Source of the DNA: an uncultured Cytophagales bacterium
Lineage (GTDB): Bacteria > Bacteroidota > Bacteroidia > Cytophagales > Cyclobacteriaceae
NCBI GenBank assembly: GCA_913057175.1
Contig: CAJXNP010000026.1
Span: 1-64,000 of the forward strand
Length of the DNA: 64,000 nt
Reading direction: 5' to 3'
Shown here: piece after piece, positions 43,323 to 52,664 of the stretch
Numbering within the stretch: position 1 is the first letter of the stretch
How the letters are laid out: each line of letters opens with the position of its first letter
Notes under the pieces: generated by a model
The model's database searches: none
What the model was told of the DNA's origin: nothing
What the model saw: only the letters and a program-made list of their open reading frames with translations
Position numbers and translations under genes: made by a program

Positions 43323-46096
43323 AACCTGAAATTATAGGTGATTGTCGGAATAGGCTGATTAAAAATCGATAACTGATAACCTTTTACACGCCCATTTTCA
43401 TTTGTGTAAAATACTGAATAGGCATTGTCACGACCAGTAACATTATACACAGAAACTGACCATGAACTATGTGCCAGTTTTTTGATTTTGTGATTTCCCT
43501 CAAAATTGATGGAAACATCTGTCCTGTAATAATCTGGTATGCGGTATTGATTGCGTTCGGAAAAAACCAGCCTTTCCACTTCGTAATAATCGTATTTACC
43601 AGTTGGCAGGGTGGTAGGTCGACCAGTACTATAAGTAAAATTAAGGGAGAAGTTGAGTCGTCTGCTAATCTTATAATTGCTTACCAGGGTCACATCGTGA
43701 GGTCTGTCATACGTACTGGGGTATTCCTTACCAAGGTTGATGGATTCTCCCCCTACAGAGGCTTTGGTTTGCAATAGAGAGCGTGAATAGGTATAGCTCA
43801 ACCAACCGTTAAATTTTCCTACTACTTTTTTGACTAAAAACTCTACGCCATACGCTCTTCCATCCGTACCGATAATATCTGTTTCAATATTTCTATTGAG
43901 AAGAAGTTGGGCGCCATTCTTATAGTCAAGAATATTGTCCATTGTTTTATAATAGGCTTCTACGCTAGTTTCTATGGAATTTGCTCGTAGGTTTTTGTAA
44001 AAGCCGATAGAGAACTGATCACCAATTTCAGGTAGAATATAGGTATCACTCAATTTCCAGATATCGGTTGGAGAAATGGTAGTGGTATTAGACAGCATGT
44101 GGATGTACTGCCGCATTCGCTGGTAGCTCAACTTGACGGAAGTACGGGTGTCGATCAGATATCGGGCTGATGCTCGAAATTCCGGTCCACCATAGGAAGC
44201 AATGACTTCATTTTTCCCATACGAAATGGTATTGATCAATGAAGATGGACTTTTGGGTATGCCCGATTCGTATTGATTAACAGTTCCTGGACCTAGAAAT
44301 TGGTAAAAAGAATAACGAAGGGCCCCATACAGCGAAACCCGTTCGCTTATGGCCAGCTGATCACCTATATAAATAGCGGTTTCTATCGCCTGTTCCGGCG
44401 TAGTTATATTGTCTTCTACAACCGATTCCTCCCCCGTACTGACCTGACTGACCGGATGGATACGATAGAAGTCCGCATTAACTCCAAATGAAAAAGTGTG
44501 TTTGCTTTTCTCAAAGTTGAAATCGGCCTTCAACATCCCCTGGTTAGTCTGGTAATCAGAGTCAAAAGCATAGACCGGATTGCCGTCAAAAGCAATGTTG
44601 TACTTATATTCAGTGAAACCACCGGTAAATTCTCCATACAGGGATTTATTGAAAATGTGTTTCCACTTGAGGTTCGTGCTAAAGTTATTGTATTGATAGG
44701 TGGTGTCGCTCTGAAGCTGGAATTTATCATCGCTATAATAAGCTGATAAAGTGATGCTATTTTTATTATCCTTTTCATAAATCATTTTCGCATGCAGATC
44801 ATAAAAAGAACCCCGGCTTTTGCGGATATTATCATTTTGTATTTGCGAAACCAGCCAATTGGAGTACGTAGACCGTCCACTCACAAGGAAGGTAAGCTTG
44901 TCCTCTATTATCGGGCCTTCCAAAAGCAGCCTTCCCGAGACCAGTCCGATACCCCCGGAAGCTGCCAATCGTTTTTTGTTGCCGTTTTTTGAATTTACAG
45001 TCAAAACGGAAGACAATCTTCCTCCATAGCGCGCAGGAATCCCGCTTTTGTACAATTCAATGTCTTTGACCACTTCCGGATTGAAAACCGAAAAAAATCC
45101 GAATAAATGAGAGGGGTTGTAGATTGGGGCGTCATTAAATAAAATTAAGTTTTGGCCGGTTGACCCTCCGCGCACATTGAGTCCCGTTGAATTTTCACCG
45201 GAAGACTGCACCCCCGGCAAGGTTTGAATAGCTTTTAGTACATCTACTTCACCCATGAGTGTCGGTAGCTGCGAGATTGAATTAATATCGAGTTTTTCTA
45301 CTCCCATCTGTGTGGCTTCAATATTCTCATCTCTGCTGGCCTCAATCACTACTTCTTTGAGAGCTTTTACCTCCTCTTTTAAATTTATTTCCAACGTGCC
45401 ATCTCCATAAAGAAGGATCTCAATGTGACGTTCATTCATACCAACACTGGAGATTTCCAGGTATGACCTTCCCGTGGGAATGTTAATGTGATAATTGCCC
45501 AGGACATCTGTAGAAACACCCGTATTGGTAGGAGGATGCTGTACAACAGCTCCGATAATTGCTTCGCCCGTATAATGGTTGATTACCTTGCCGGTAATCG
45601 TTGCTTTTCCGCCCTGTACTATTTCTGATAACTGACCTATTTCGGTAATGTCGTTTTCATCACCATTTTGTTGAGAGCTACTTTCATTGAGAAAGTCGAA
45701 TAGTCGAATATCAAATTCTTCCTCATTTTTTGCCTCGGTTTGAGCGATATACGAGTCTGGAATGTGAGCGTGAATGGGTCTATCCTTTGTGATGAAAACA
45801 TTGTTGTTGTGAATAAGTACATGAAAGCGGCTATCAGTAAAAATGGTTGCCAAAGCTTCATCAAGTGAAGAGTTTTTAAAGGTCTCTGAAATCAACAGGC
45901 TGTCCAGTTCTTCCTCGTCAAAGAAAAACTGATAAGAGGATTTGCCTTCAATTAAGGAAACAAATTGTCGGAATGGGGTCTCTTCAAAATGTTCATTAAG
46001 CAGGAACTCATCTTGAGCATGACAAACCGAGGTGGTCAACAAAAATGCAAACCACAAGATCAGGCAATATATGCTTCTCCTACCTGATCTCGTCAT
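43319..46096 (-). CDS. TonB-dependent receptor with STN domain
   Basis: 925 residues with a signal peptide ending SVCHAQ. Order: STN domain (about 30-105, FRQFVSLIEGKSSYQFFFDEEEL), a carboxypeptidase-regulatory-like domain (about 165-235, ATITGKVINHYTGEAIIGAV), plug (LPTLMGEVDVLKAIQTLPGV then STGLNVRGGSTGQNLILFND) and a 22-strand barrel ending TITYNFRF. An STN domain usually marks transducers that signal to an anti-sigma factor, but no sigma/anti-sigma pair is adjacent. The substrate is unknown. First substrate-binding gene of its operon after the unknown exported protein. Confidence 0.92.
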   Translation of the reverse strand: MTRSGRRSIYCLILWFAFLLTTSVCHAQDEFLLNEHFEETPFRQFVSLIEGKSSYQFFFDEEELDSLLISETFKNSSLDEALATIFTDSRFHVLIHNNNVFITKDRPIHAHIPDSYIAQTEAKNEEEFDIRLFDFLNESSSQQNGDENDITEIGQLSEIVQGGKATITGKVINHYTGEAIIGAVVQHPPTNTGVSTDVLGNYHINIPTGRSYLEISSVGMNERHIEILLYGDGTLEINLKEEVKALKEVVIEASRDENIEATQMGVEKLDINSISQLPTLMGEVDVLKAIQTLPGVQSSGENSTGLNVRGGSTGQNLILFNDAPIYNPSHLFGFFSVFNPEVVKDIELYKSGIPARYGGRLSSVLTVNSKNGNKKRLAASGGIGLVSGRLLLEGPIIEDKLTFLVSGRSTYSNWLVSQIQNDNIRKSRGSFYDLHAKMIYEKDNKNSITLSAYYSDDKFQLQSDTTYQYNNFSTNLKWKHIFNKSLYGEFTGGFTEYKYNIAFDGNPVYAFDSDYQTNQGMLKADFNFEKSKHTFSFGVNADFYRIHPVSQVSTGEESVVEDNITTPEQAIETAIYIGDQLAISERVSLYGALRYSFYQFLGPGTVNQYESGIPKSPSSLINTISYGKNEVIASYGGPEFRASARYLIDTRTSVKLSYQRMRQYIHMLSNTTTISPTDIWKLSDTYILPEIGDQFSIGFYKNLRANSIETSVEAYYKTMDNILDYKNGAQLLLNRNIETDIIGTDGRAYGVEFLVKKVVGKFNGWLSYTYSRSLLQTKASVGGESINLGKEYPSTYDRPHDVTLVSNYKISRRLNFSLNFTYSTGRPTTLPTGKYDYYEVERLVFSERNQYRIPDYYRTDVSINFEGNHKIKKLAHSSWSVSVYNVTGRDNAYSVFYTNENGRVKGYQLSIFNQPIPTITYNFRF

Positions 46097-46817
46097 AATG
46101 CTTAAGTAATTTTACATAATCCTCTTCATCTCTAAATTCCAGACCTGCCTTTTGGATATAGGATTTAAGCGCCAATTTTTCCTCATTCAAAATTTTCAGC
46201 AATGACCTCTTTCCCCTCAGCCTATAGGCTACGCCTTCATGAACAACGTAATACCGAACTTTCTCATTAAAGTGTGTAATGACCTTGAGATTTTCCGTTT
46301 CCTGGCGAGGTTCTTTGATAACCTTTTTTAATAAAATGCAATTGCCACGATACAATGGAATGTAAAATCCTGCATCCAGATTTTCAAAATCGTTCCGGGC
46401 GATGTACTCAAAATGATAACCTGCCACATTAAAGCTTGTAACCATTTCACTTTGAAGTTGTACCAGTTCGGAGATACCCTCCTGGTCCACATGATGAACG
46501 ATCAGCTTATCATATACGATATCATAGCGCATGGTGATATCCTTAAATAGGATTCTGTCAAAAACAACCTGCCCGCCTTCGATGATCTCTTCATGGAAAT
46601 AAGGATGACCTTCCATAATTCCTTCCATGGGGACGTATTGCGATCCATTATAAAGAAGTTCCTGGCTTTTTACTGCTTCCTTGTATTGCTTTAGAGCCAC
46701 AAGATAGGCTTTTGATGCAGTATCCGTATCTTTTTCCTGTCCCCGCGCTCCGGGTGCGAGCAGGAAAAAGTTGGTAATTAAAGCTAGTGTCTGAAGCGAT
46801 TTTATCCAGGTTTTCAA
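46080..46817 (-). CDS. Exported protein of unknown function, first gene of the receptor operon
   Basis: 245 residues with a signal peptide ending APGARGQ. The body has YNGSQYVPMEGIMEGHPYFHEEII, ITMRYDIVYDKLIVHH and ITHFNEKVRYYVVHEGVAYRL, which I do not recognise as a named domain. It overlaps the receptor gene by 17 bp, so it is part of the same operon and may be a periplasmic partner. Its promoter should lie in the gap before 46960. Confidence 0.7.
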   Translation of the reverse strand: MKTWIKSLQTLALITNFFLLAPGARGQEKDTDTASKAYLVALKQYKEAVKSQELLYNGSQYVPMEGIMEGHPYFHEEIIEGGQVVFDRILFKDITMRYDIVYDKLIVHHVDQEGISELVQLQSEMVTSFNVAGYHFEYIARNDFENLDAGFYIPLYRGNCILLKKVIKEPRQETENLKVITHFNEKVRYYVVHEGVAYRLRGKRSLLKILNEEKLALKSYIQKAGLEFRDEEDYVKLLKHYDEIR

Positions 46818-47026
46818 AAGTCTAAAATTATCAGTATCGAAAAAATAAGAAACTTTGGTTGATAATTATAAGAATAAATTGTTTTCGAGGAACCTAATCC
46901 TTTATCGATTGCAAATAGCTCATATAAAAGGAGATATGATTTTATTCAAGGAGTAATGGTAGGAAAATCGATTTTAAGATTTTTATTGTATAAAAATCTT
47001 AGCTTATGTAAGTCTACAGAAAACTC

Positions 47027-47149
47027 AAATTCTGACTTGGATTATACCAATATTCTCCTCTTGCCTGTCCTCCGTACAAGACTTTGGAAGGTGGAAGAGG
47101 AGATACAGAGGTGTGTCATCAAAAAAACAAATAATTCAAGTCAGAATTT
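47027..47149. repeat. Palindromic element, copy B (123 bp)
   Basis: Arms AAATTCTGACTTGGATTAT (47027-47045) and the inverted 47131-47149 match at 18 of 19 positions. The interior shares ATACCAATATTCTCCTCT and CAGAGGTGTGT with copy A at 5483-5575 and carries an extra stem (CTTGCCTGTCCTCC region) of about 30 bp. The arms differ from copy A at the same position on both sides (TTCT against TTTT). The rest of the 486-bp gap before the mannosidase gene holds no gene. Confidence 0.75.
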
Positions 47150-47303
47150 CTTCAATCTCAAAGTTAAAAGTGATTTCCCTGAGGGTAATGGGTGATACAT
47201 TCGGTTTCTAACAGAAGGTTGGATAAAAACACAATAATAAATTCGTAATTATCAGCTAAATTACTGCTAGGAAGGGCGAGGGAGAGAATTCAAGAGCATA
47301 AAA

Positions 47304-50300
47304 ATGAAGCAGGTTTTAGTAATAATAATCTTACCGGTTTTAAGCAACATTGTGCTTGCACAGAATGGCCAGAAATATTTCCAGGGATTCACGGAAGAAA
47401 TCAGCGGGAAACGATTTGGTTACCACTCCCCTCTTCCTGACGTAAACACATCTCTCTTGCTGAGGGGAATGCAGGACTACGAGCCCATCGAATGGAAAAC
47501 AGAAGCCATTCCGACTGATTACCAGTCAAAACACGTTTCATTCATCTGGTTATTTGGCATGGATGTCACCTCCTCTCCTGCTGATTTTACTTTAAGCCTG
47601 AATGATCAATCTCTTGTCTCTTTCAGCAGTTCCAAAACCTCATCGGTAGGAGAATTAACCTTTAAAGGAACAAACGATGCTGAGCTTTCATTGCATATAA
47701 CCATGCTGGACAAGTACGAAGATCAAATGGGATTTGCCATTTTGAAAGTTCCAACCTCACTGATCGAAAAAGGCAAACCTGCACACCTGAAGCTATCCTC
47801 CACCTCAACAGGGAATCCAGCCTGGTTCATGACCTTTACCTCAAAAATCGAAGAGAAAATTGACATCTATCAGAACAAAGTTGTCGCAAAAAGGGATGGT
47901 GAATTGTTTCACTCTGTAAGTCTGGACTTTATCCATCTGGGAAAGGACGCCAAAACCTCTATAAAAATTGGCAACACAACAACAGAAAAAGTTCTGAAAA
48001 TTGGCTTTAACAAACTTGAAATATATTTACCAAAGGTGGACAAAGAAACATCTTTCACAGCTGAACTTCAGATAGATGAGAGAACTCCCATTACAAAATC
48101 ATTTACCCTAAAACCCGTGCGTGAATGGGAGATTTTTTTGGTTCAGCACACCCACACCGACATTGGATATACACGTCCGCAAACTGAGATCTTACCCGAG
48201 CACCTTCGCTATATCGATCATGCTCTTGATTTTTGTGATCAAACAGATGATTACCCTGACGCTGCAAAATTCAGATGGACATGCGAAACATCCTGGTCCG
48301 TTCGGGAATATCTCAGAACAAGACCGCAAGCACAAATTGATCGGTTGCTTAGGCGCTTAAAAGAAGGACGTATCGAGGCAACGGGCATGTTTTTGAATTA
48401 TTCGGAAATTGTGGATGAAGCAGCTCTTGCCGCTCAAACCAAAACACTTCGGTTCCTGAAAAACAGCGGTATTGATGTGACCACAGCGATGCAAAACGAT
48501 GTAAATGGTATTGGCTGGTGCATGATCGATTATTACCACAATACCGATGTGAAGTTCGTCACCATGGGTATTCACGCACACCGGGCACGCAGGCCATTTA
48601 ACAAGCCCACTTCATTTTGGTGGGAATCGCCTGCCGGAAACAGGTTACTTGCCTACAGAAGCGAGCATTATCAACATGGTAATGCTTTGGGAGTTACGAT
48701 CAACCAGCAGGATAATCTGCGAAACAACCTCTCTCAATATCTCACCGGACTGGAAGAAAACAATTATCCTTACAATAAGATCTCTCTTCAATTTTCCGGA
48801 TATGTCACCGACAACTCTCCTCCATCTACCAGGGTTTGCGACATCATAAAAGAATGGAATGAAAAGTACGAATGGCCAAAACTAAGGAGTTCGCTTGCGC
48901 GGGATTTCATGATCTTCCTGGATGAACAGCATGCTGATGATCTGCCAGCAAAACAAGTGGCATGGCCCGATTGGTGGACAGACGGAGTGGGCTCAGCCGC
49001 TAACGAGACCAAACAGGTTAGGCAAACTCAAAGTAATATGACAGCAATTACTGCTCTTTTGTCGATGGGAATCATGGAAGGAGTTGAGATACCTGCGAAT
49101 ATTTACGAAGAAATCGATCATGTTTATGACAATCTTTTGTTTTACGATGAACATACACATGGCGCTGCGGAAAGCATAACAGACCCGCTAGGACAAAACA
49201 CGATCAATCAGTGGGCCATGAAATCCGCCTATGCCTGGGAAGCGACTAAAATGTCAAAATTGTTGGAAGAAAAAGCTTTGGCGCTTTTGGAACCCGTCTT
49301 GAAAAAAGGGAACAAACCGACCATCGCCATATTTAACACATTGAACTGGCAACGCTCTGGTCTTGTTGAATTATTTATTCAAAACTCAATTGTTCCCGAG
49401 GGTGAAAGTTTCACCATTACGGATTCGGATGGGAATGAAATTTCCTATCAACATAAACAACAACGTCAAGAAGGAGCATATTTTGAATTGTGGGTGGAAG
49501 ACGTCCCACCCATGGGCTACAAAACCCTTCAGGTAAATGTCGGTGAAAAAGCACAAGTAATTCCTGACGTAAACGAGGAGATTTTTGAAAATGAATATTA
49601 TCGTTTGGCAATCGATGAAAAAAAGGGAGTCGTCACGCAATTATTTGATAAAGAACTTCAAAAGGAACTTCTTGATCCAAACGACACGCTTACACTCGGT
49701 CAGTTCATCTATGAGCAACTAGGCAACCGCCACCAGATGGAGCGCCTTACCAACACGACGAGAGACACCGTATATCGACCACTCGATTTGACCCGCTCAA
49801 TATTAAAAGAAGTCGAGGTGACAAAGAAAGAAAGTGGTGCAATTTACAACAGTCTGTTTTTGAATGGCAAAATGCCAGTTTGCGCGGACGAAAGAGGAGT
49901 TTCCATTGAAATCAGGCTGTATCATTATCAAAAGAAAATTGATTTTTTGTATCGAATGATCAAACTACCCGTCACCACTCCTGAAGGTGTTTATGTGGCC
50001 TTTCCATTTCAATTGGAAAATGGAAAATTAGCCTTCGAAGTCCAGGGAGGTGTGGTCTATCCAGGGGTCAATCAATTAGAAGGCTCCTCCTCCGACTGGA
50101 ATTGCATCCAGAATTTTGCCGCTGTCAGAAATAATAATTCGCAAATCGTATTTGTGAGTGATGAGATTCCCTTGGTACAATTTGGAGATATTAATACAGG
50201 TAGATATTACTATCGGTTGAATCCGAAAACCAACCACATTTTTTCCTGGGTTTTGAACAACTATTGGGTCACCAATTTCAAGGCCAGTCAGTCAGGTGAA

Positions 50301-50705
50301 CTACAATGGCAATATAGCATCACTTCGTCCTCAGACAATTCAGACACCTATGCAACCCGGTTTGGATGGGGTGAGAGAGTTCCTTTGCAAGCTAGGGTGA
50401 TTTTGCCCGGTATTAATGAAAGTGAAACCGTTTTAACTTCCCGTTCGCTCGTGAAAATAGATGTGCCAAATTTATTGTTGGTGAACACCACTCCTTCTTT
50501 GGATGGAAAGGGAATCATATTGCACCTGAGAGAATTGGAAGGCGACCATGCCACATTAGATGTGAGGAGGCTTGTTGAAGAAACGGGTGCATCGTCAGCC
50601 CGGGAAGTAAACACGCTGGAAGAAGAGCTAAAAACACTCACCTCTTCATTGTTAATCGAGCATTTTGATACAAGGTTTATTAAGTTGAATTTTGAAAAGG
50701 ATTGA
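47304..50705 (+). CDS. GH38 alpha-mannosidase-like glycoside hydrolase
   Basis: 1133 residues with a signal peptide ending NIVLAQ. The catalytic domain starts at about 275 with QHTHTDIGYTRPQ; zinc ligands are His284 and Asp286. The expected nucleophile is Asp399 in AMQNDVNGIGW, 113 residues later as in Golgi mannosidase II, and His617 or His619 in YDEHTHGAAES would be the last metal ligand. A long C-terminal beta domain of GH38 type follows. It is longer than most bacterial GH38 enzymes and probably acts in the periplasm on alpha-mannosides. Stop and next gene are separated by a 349-bp gap with a palindrome. Confidence 0.88.
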   Translation: MKQVLVIIILPVLSNIVLAQNGQKYFQGFTEEISGKRFGYHSPLPDVNTSLLLRGMQDYEPIEWKTEAIPTDYQSKHVSFIWLFGMDVTSSPADFTLSLNDQSLVSFSSSKTSSVGELTFKGTNDAELSLHITMLDKYEDQMGFAILKVPTSLIEKGKPAHLKLSSTSTGNPAWFMTFTSKIEEKIDIYQNKVVAKRDGELFHSVSLDFIHLGKDAKTSIKIGNTTTEKVLKIGFNKLEIYLPKVDKETSFTAELQIDERTPITKSFTLKPVREWEIFLVQHTHTDIGYTRPQTEILPEHLRYIDHALDFCDQTDDYPDAAKFRWTCETSWSVREYLRTRPQAQIDRLLRRLKEGRIEATGMFLNYSEIVDEAALAAQTKTLRFLKNSGIDVTTAMQNDVNGIGWCMIDYYHNTDVKFVTMGIHAHRARRPFNKPTSFWWESPAGNRLLAYRSEHYQHGNALGVTINQQDNLRNNLSQYLTGLEENNYPYNKISLQFSGYVTDNSPPSTRVCDIIKEWNEKYEWPKLRSSLARDFMIFLDEQHADDLPAKQVAWPDWWTDGVGSAANETKQVRQTQSNMTAITALLSMGIMEGVEIPANIYEEIDHVYDNLLFYDEHTHGAAESITDPLGQNTINQWAMKSAYAWEATKMSKLLEEKALALLEPVLKKGNKPTIAIFNTLNWQRSGLVELFIQNSIVPEGESFTITDSDGNEISYQHKQQRQEGAYFELWVEDVPPMGYKTLQVNVGEKAQVIPDVNEEIFENEYYRLAIDEKKGVVTQLFDKELQKELLDPNDTLTLGQFIYEQLGNRHQMERLTNTTRDTVYRPLDLTRSILKEVEVTKKESGAIYNSLFLNGKMPVCADERGVSIEIRLYHYQKKIDFLYRMIKLPVTTPEGVYVAFPFQLENGKLAFEVQGGVVYPGVNQLEGSSSDWNCIQNFAAVRNNNSQIVFVSDEIPLVQFGDINTGRYYYRLNPKTNHIFSWVLNNYWVTNFKASQSGELQWQYSITSSSDNSDTYATRFGWGERVPLQARVILPGINESETVLTSRSLVKIDVPNLLLVNTTPSLDGKGIILHLRELEGDHATLDVRRLVEETGASSAREVNTLEEELKTLTSSLLIEHFDTRFIKLNFEKD

Positions 50706-50813
50706 TGGGAAGGATTCAGCGCTCAGAACAATCTGAATCATGACGCATCCACTGAAATATCACCTATTTTTTTACTACTTATAAAGTTGGATTGCCCAAT
50801 TTCCCATTTGATT

Positions 50814-50987
50814 TGATACTTAATACAGCGCAAACGCATTTAGGAATTTTTGTCTCCAAAAACACCAAAAGTCCCTCTTTGAAGAGGGTGAAGGGAGATG
50901 TCCCACAAGAAAATTTGTTTTTGGAGACAAAAATTATTAACAATAATTACACAAACTTTTTAAATGCGTCTAGCCTGATACTTAATA
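50814..50987. repeat. 174-bp nested palindrome flanked by a 12-bp direct repeat
   Basis: TGATACTTAATA occurs at 50814-50825 and 50976-50987. Inside it, ACGCATTTA (50834-50842) pairs with TAAATGCGT (50961-50969), then AATTTTTGTCTCCAAAAACA (50845-50864) pairs exactly with 50916-50935, and a central stem CCCTCTT/AAGAGGG lies at 50873-50888. No ORF. It resembles a small mobile element with a target-site duplication, although the direct repeat is not directly adjacent to the outer arms. Confidence 0.7.
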
Positions 50988-51054
50988 GGTTAAATAAACC
51001 CAGTTTCAGAATTTATATTAAATTGTAATTTGAATCAAAACCCTCTACTTAACT

Positions 51055-51264
51055 ATGAAAATCACCTATTGGAAGATATTGGTCTGGTCAGTCGTGATCA
51101 TTGCGTTCATTTCTTACTTGTTTATTTTCAAGCTGGGCCAGACAGAACCTTCGCTTTTGTCATTACCGTTTATTTTTTGGTCAGGGATAGTGATGACTAC
51201 CGTGCTGGTGATCCTCACCTTTATCGGCGCAAGGATCTTTCCCTATAAAGAAGATCGCCCATGA
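51055..51264 (+). CDS. Small membrane subunit next to sodium symporter
   Basis: 69 residues with two hydrophobic helices (about 7-27 and 38-58). It overlaps the symporter gene by 4 bp (ATGA), as do small YhdT/DUF997-type subunits next to pantothenate-type symporters. I do not see a diagnostic motif, so its role as an accessory subunit comes from position alone. Confidence 0.7.
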   Translation: MKITYWKILVWSVVIIAFISYLFIFKLGQTEPSLLSLPFIFWSGIVMTTVLVILTFIGARIFPYKEDRP

Positions 51265-52664
51265 TTACCTGGATCGCGGTATTCTTTGCCATATTCATAG
51301 GATTGTTGTTTCTGGCATCTTACAAGTCGTACAATAAAAACCGAACCGCTAACGAATACATATTTGCCGGCTCCAACATTGGGGCGGTACTCGGCTTCCT
51401 CACATTTGCCGCTGCTTTGTTCAGCGCTTTCACATTCATGGGCATGCCCGATTTCTTTAGAAATCATGGTGTTGGCGCCTGGATTTTCTTAGCTTTTTCG
51501 GATGGATTCATGGTCTTCTTTATCCTTTGGTTCGGATATAAATTACGCAGGAAGGCCAAAGCTATTGGGTACAACGGAGTCGCCGGGATGATGTCGCAAT
51601 GTTACGGCATAAAGTGGGCAGGCTACCTGGTTTTCCTGAGTTCATTTATTTTCCTGATCCCTTACGTGGCCATCCAGATCCGCGGCATTTCCATCTTCCT
51701 GGAGGCAGCAGTGCCCTTTGCTCTTCCCTCCTGGATATGGTCGGCGTTGATCGTAGTAATGATGATCGTGTATGCTGAGATCGGAGGACTGAAAGCCATT
51801 ATGTACAGCGATGCCATCCAGGGGCTGCTTTTATTGGTGGTTATCTGGATCATTGGAATTTCCTGCCTCGATCTGGGAGGTGGAATGCGTGCTGTATTTG
51901 GAGATGTGGCTGAAAAAAATCCTGAGTTGTTGTCACTTCCCGGGCCGAATAAGCTGTTTGGACCCCAGTTCCTGATCACTTCGGCCATCGCTATTTTCAT
52001 GATCCCGGCCACACAACCTCAATTCACTACCCGTCTGGTCGTAATGAAAAGCCTGAAATCTGTGCATACCATGGCTTTTGCCGTGGGCTTCTTTGCCATT
52101 TTGGTCATTTTACCAACCGCATTTATCGGGATGTATGGGGCTATTGAGTATCCGGAGGCTTCCACATCCGATTTCCTGTCATCCGCTTTACTGTTTGATC
52201 AGGCAAATCCAGTTGCTGCTTTGGCCGTGGTAGGCTTGTTTGCCGCTTGCTTGTCCACAACCAACGCCCAGATTTTTGCCCTGGGAACAGAACTTCGGTC
52301 TCTACTATCCGGTGAAGAAAAGAAGGTGATGTCTATCACAAAAGTATCGCTCCTGGTTTTCTCACTCATCGTATTGCTGTTTTCCCTGGTGATGGGAGAT
52401 GAATTGGCATTGCTGGCAAGAGTGAGCTTCACCGGGACTTCCATGATCGCACCGGTTGTGTTTGGAGCTTTGCTTTTTAACCATCCGCCAAAGATTCTTT
52501 TGATCACATCAGCCATTGCTTTTTTCATATTTCTGGGCTCGGTAGTTGGAGTTCTGCCCGATCACTTTGGCATTTATAGAATGGACTTTATTCTCTATGC
52601 GATCCACGGTCTGGCGAGCACCTTGATCATGGTATCGCATCACTTTCAAACTCGTAATTCATGA
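51261..52664 (+). CDS. Sodium:solute symporter (SSS family)
   Basis: 467 residues, about 13 membrane helices. Family features: an opening helix LLFLASYKSYNKNRTANEYI, FAGSNIGAVLGFLTFAAALFSAFTFMG (the broken helix 1 region), GGLKAIMYSDAIQGLL and the TM8 region AALAVVGLFAACLSTTNAQIFALG that corresponds to the second sodium site. It most resembles PanF/sialic acid-type symporters. In context the cargo is probably the sugar acid processed by the following enzymes. Start overlaps the small membrane gene; stop overlaps the GH88-like gene by 4 bp. Confidence 0.9.
   Translation: MITWIAVFFAIFIGLLFLASYKSYNKNRTANEYIFAGSNIGAVLGFLTFAAALFSAFTFMGMPDFFRNHGVGAWIFLAFSDGFMVFFILWFGYKLRRKAKAIGYNGVAGMMSQCYGIKWAGYLVFLSSFIFLIPYVAIQIRGISIFLEAAVPFALPSWIWSALIVVMMIVYAEIGGLKAIMYSDAIQGLLLLVVIWIIGISCLDLGGGMRAVFGDVAEKNPELLSLPGPNKLFGPQFLITSAIAIFMIPATQPQFTTRLVVMKSLKSVHTMAFAVGFFAILVILPTAFIGMYGAIEYPEASTSDFLSSALLFDQANPVAALAVVGLFAACLSTTNAQIFALGTELRSLLSGEEKKVMSITKVSLLVFSLIVLLFSLVMGDELALLARVSFTGTSMIAPVVFGALLFNHPPKILLITSAIAFFIFLGSVVGVLPDHFGIYRMDFILYAIHGLASTLIMVSHHFQTRNS

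Noticed and set aside
46956-47195. A 79-codon open frame on the plus strand
   Set aside because: It runs through the palindromic element at 47027-47149 and has no domain or signal; repeat-derived frame.
50814-50987. Direct repeats as attachment sites of a prophage or integrative element
   Set aside because: Only 150 bp separate them, there is no integrase, and the DNA between them is a palindrome.
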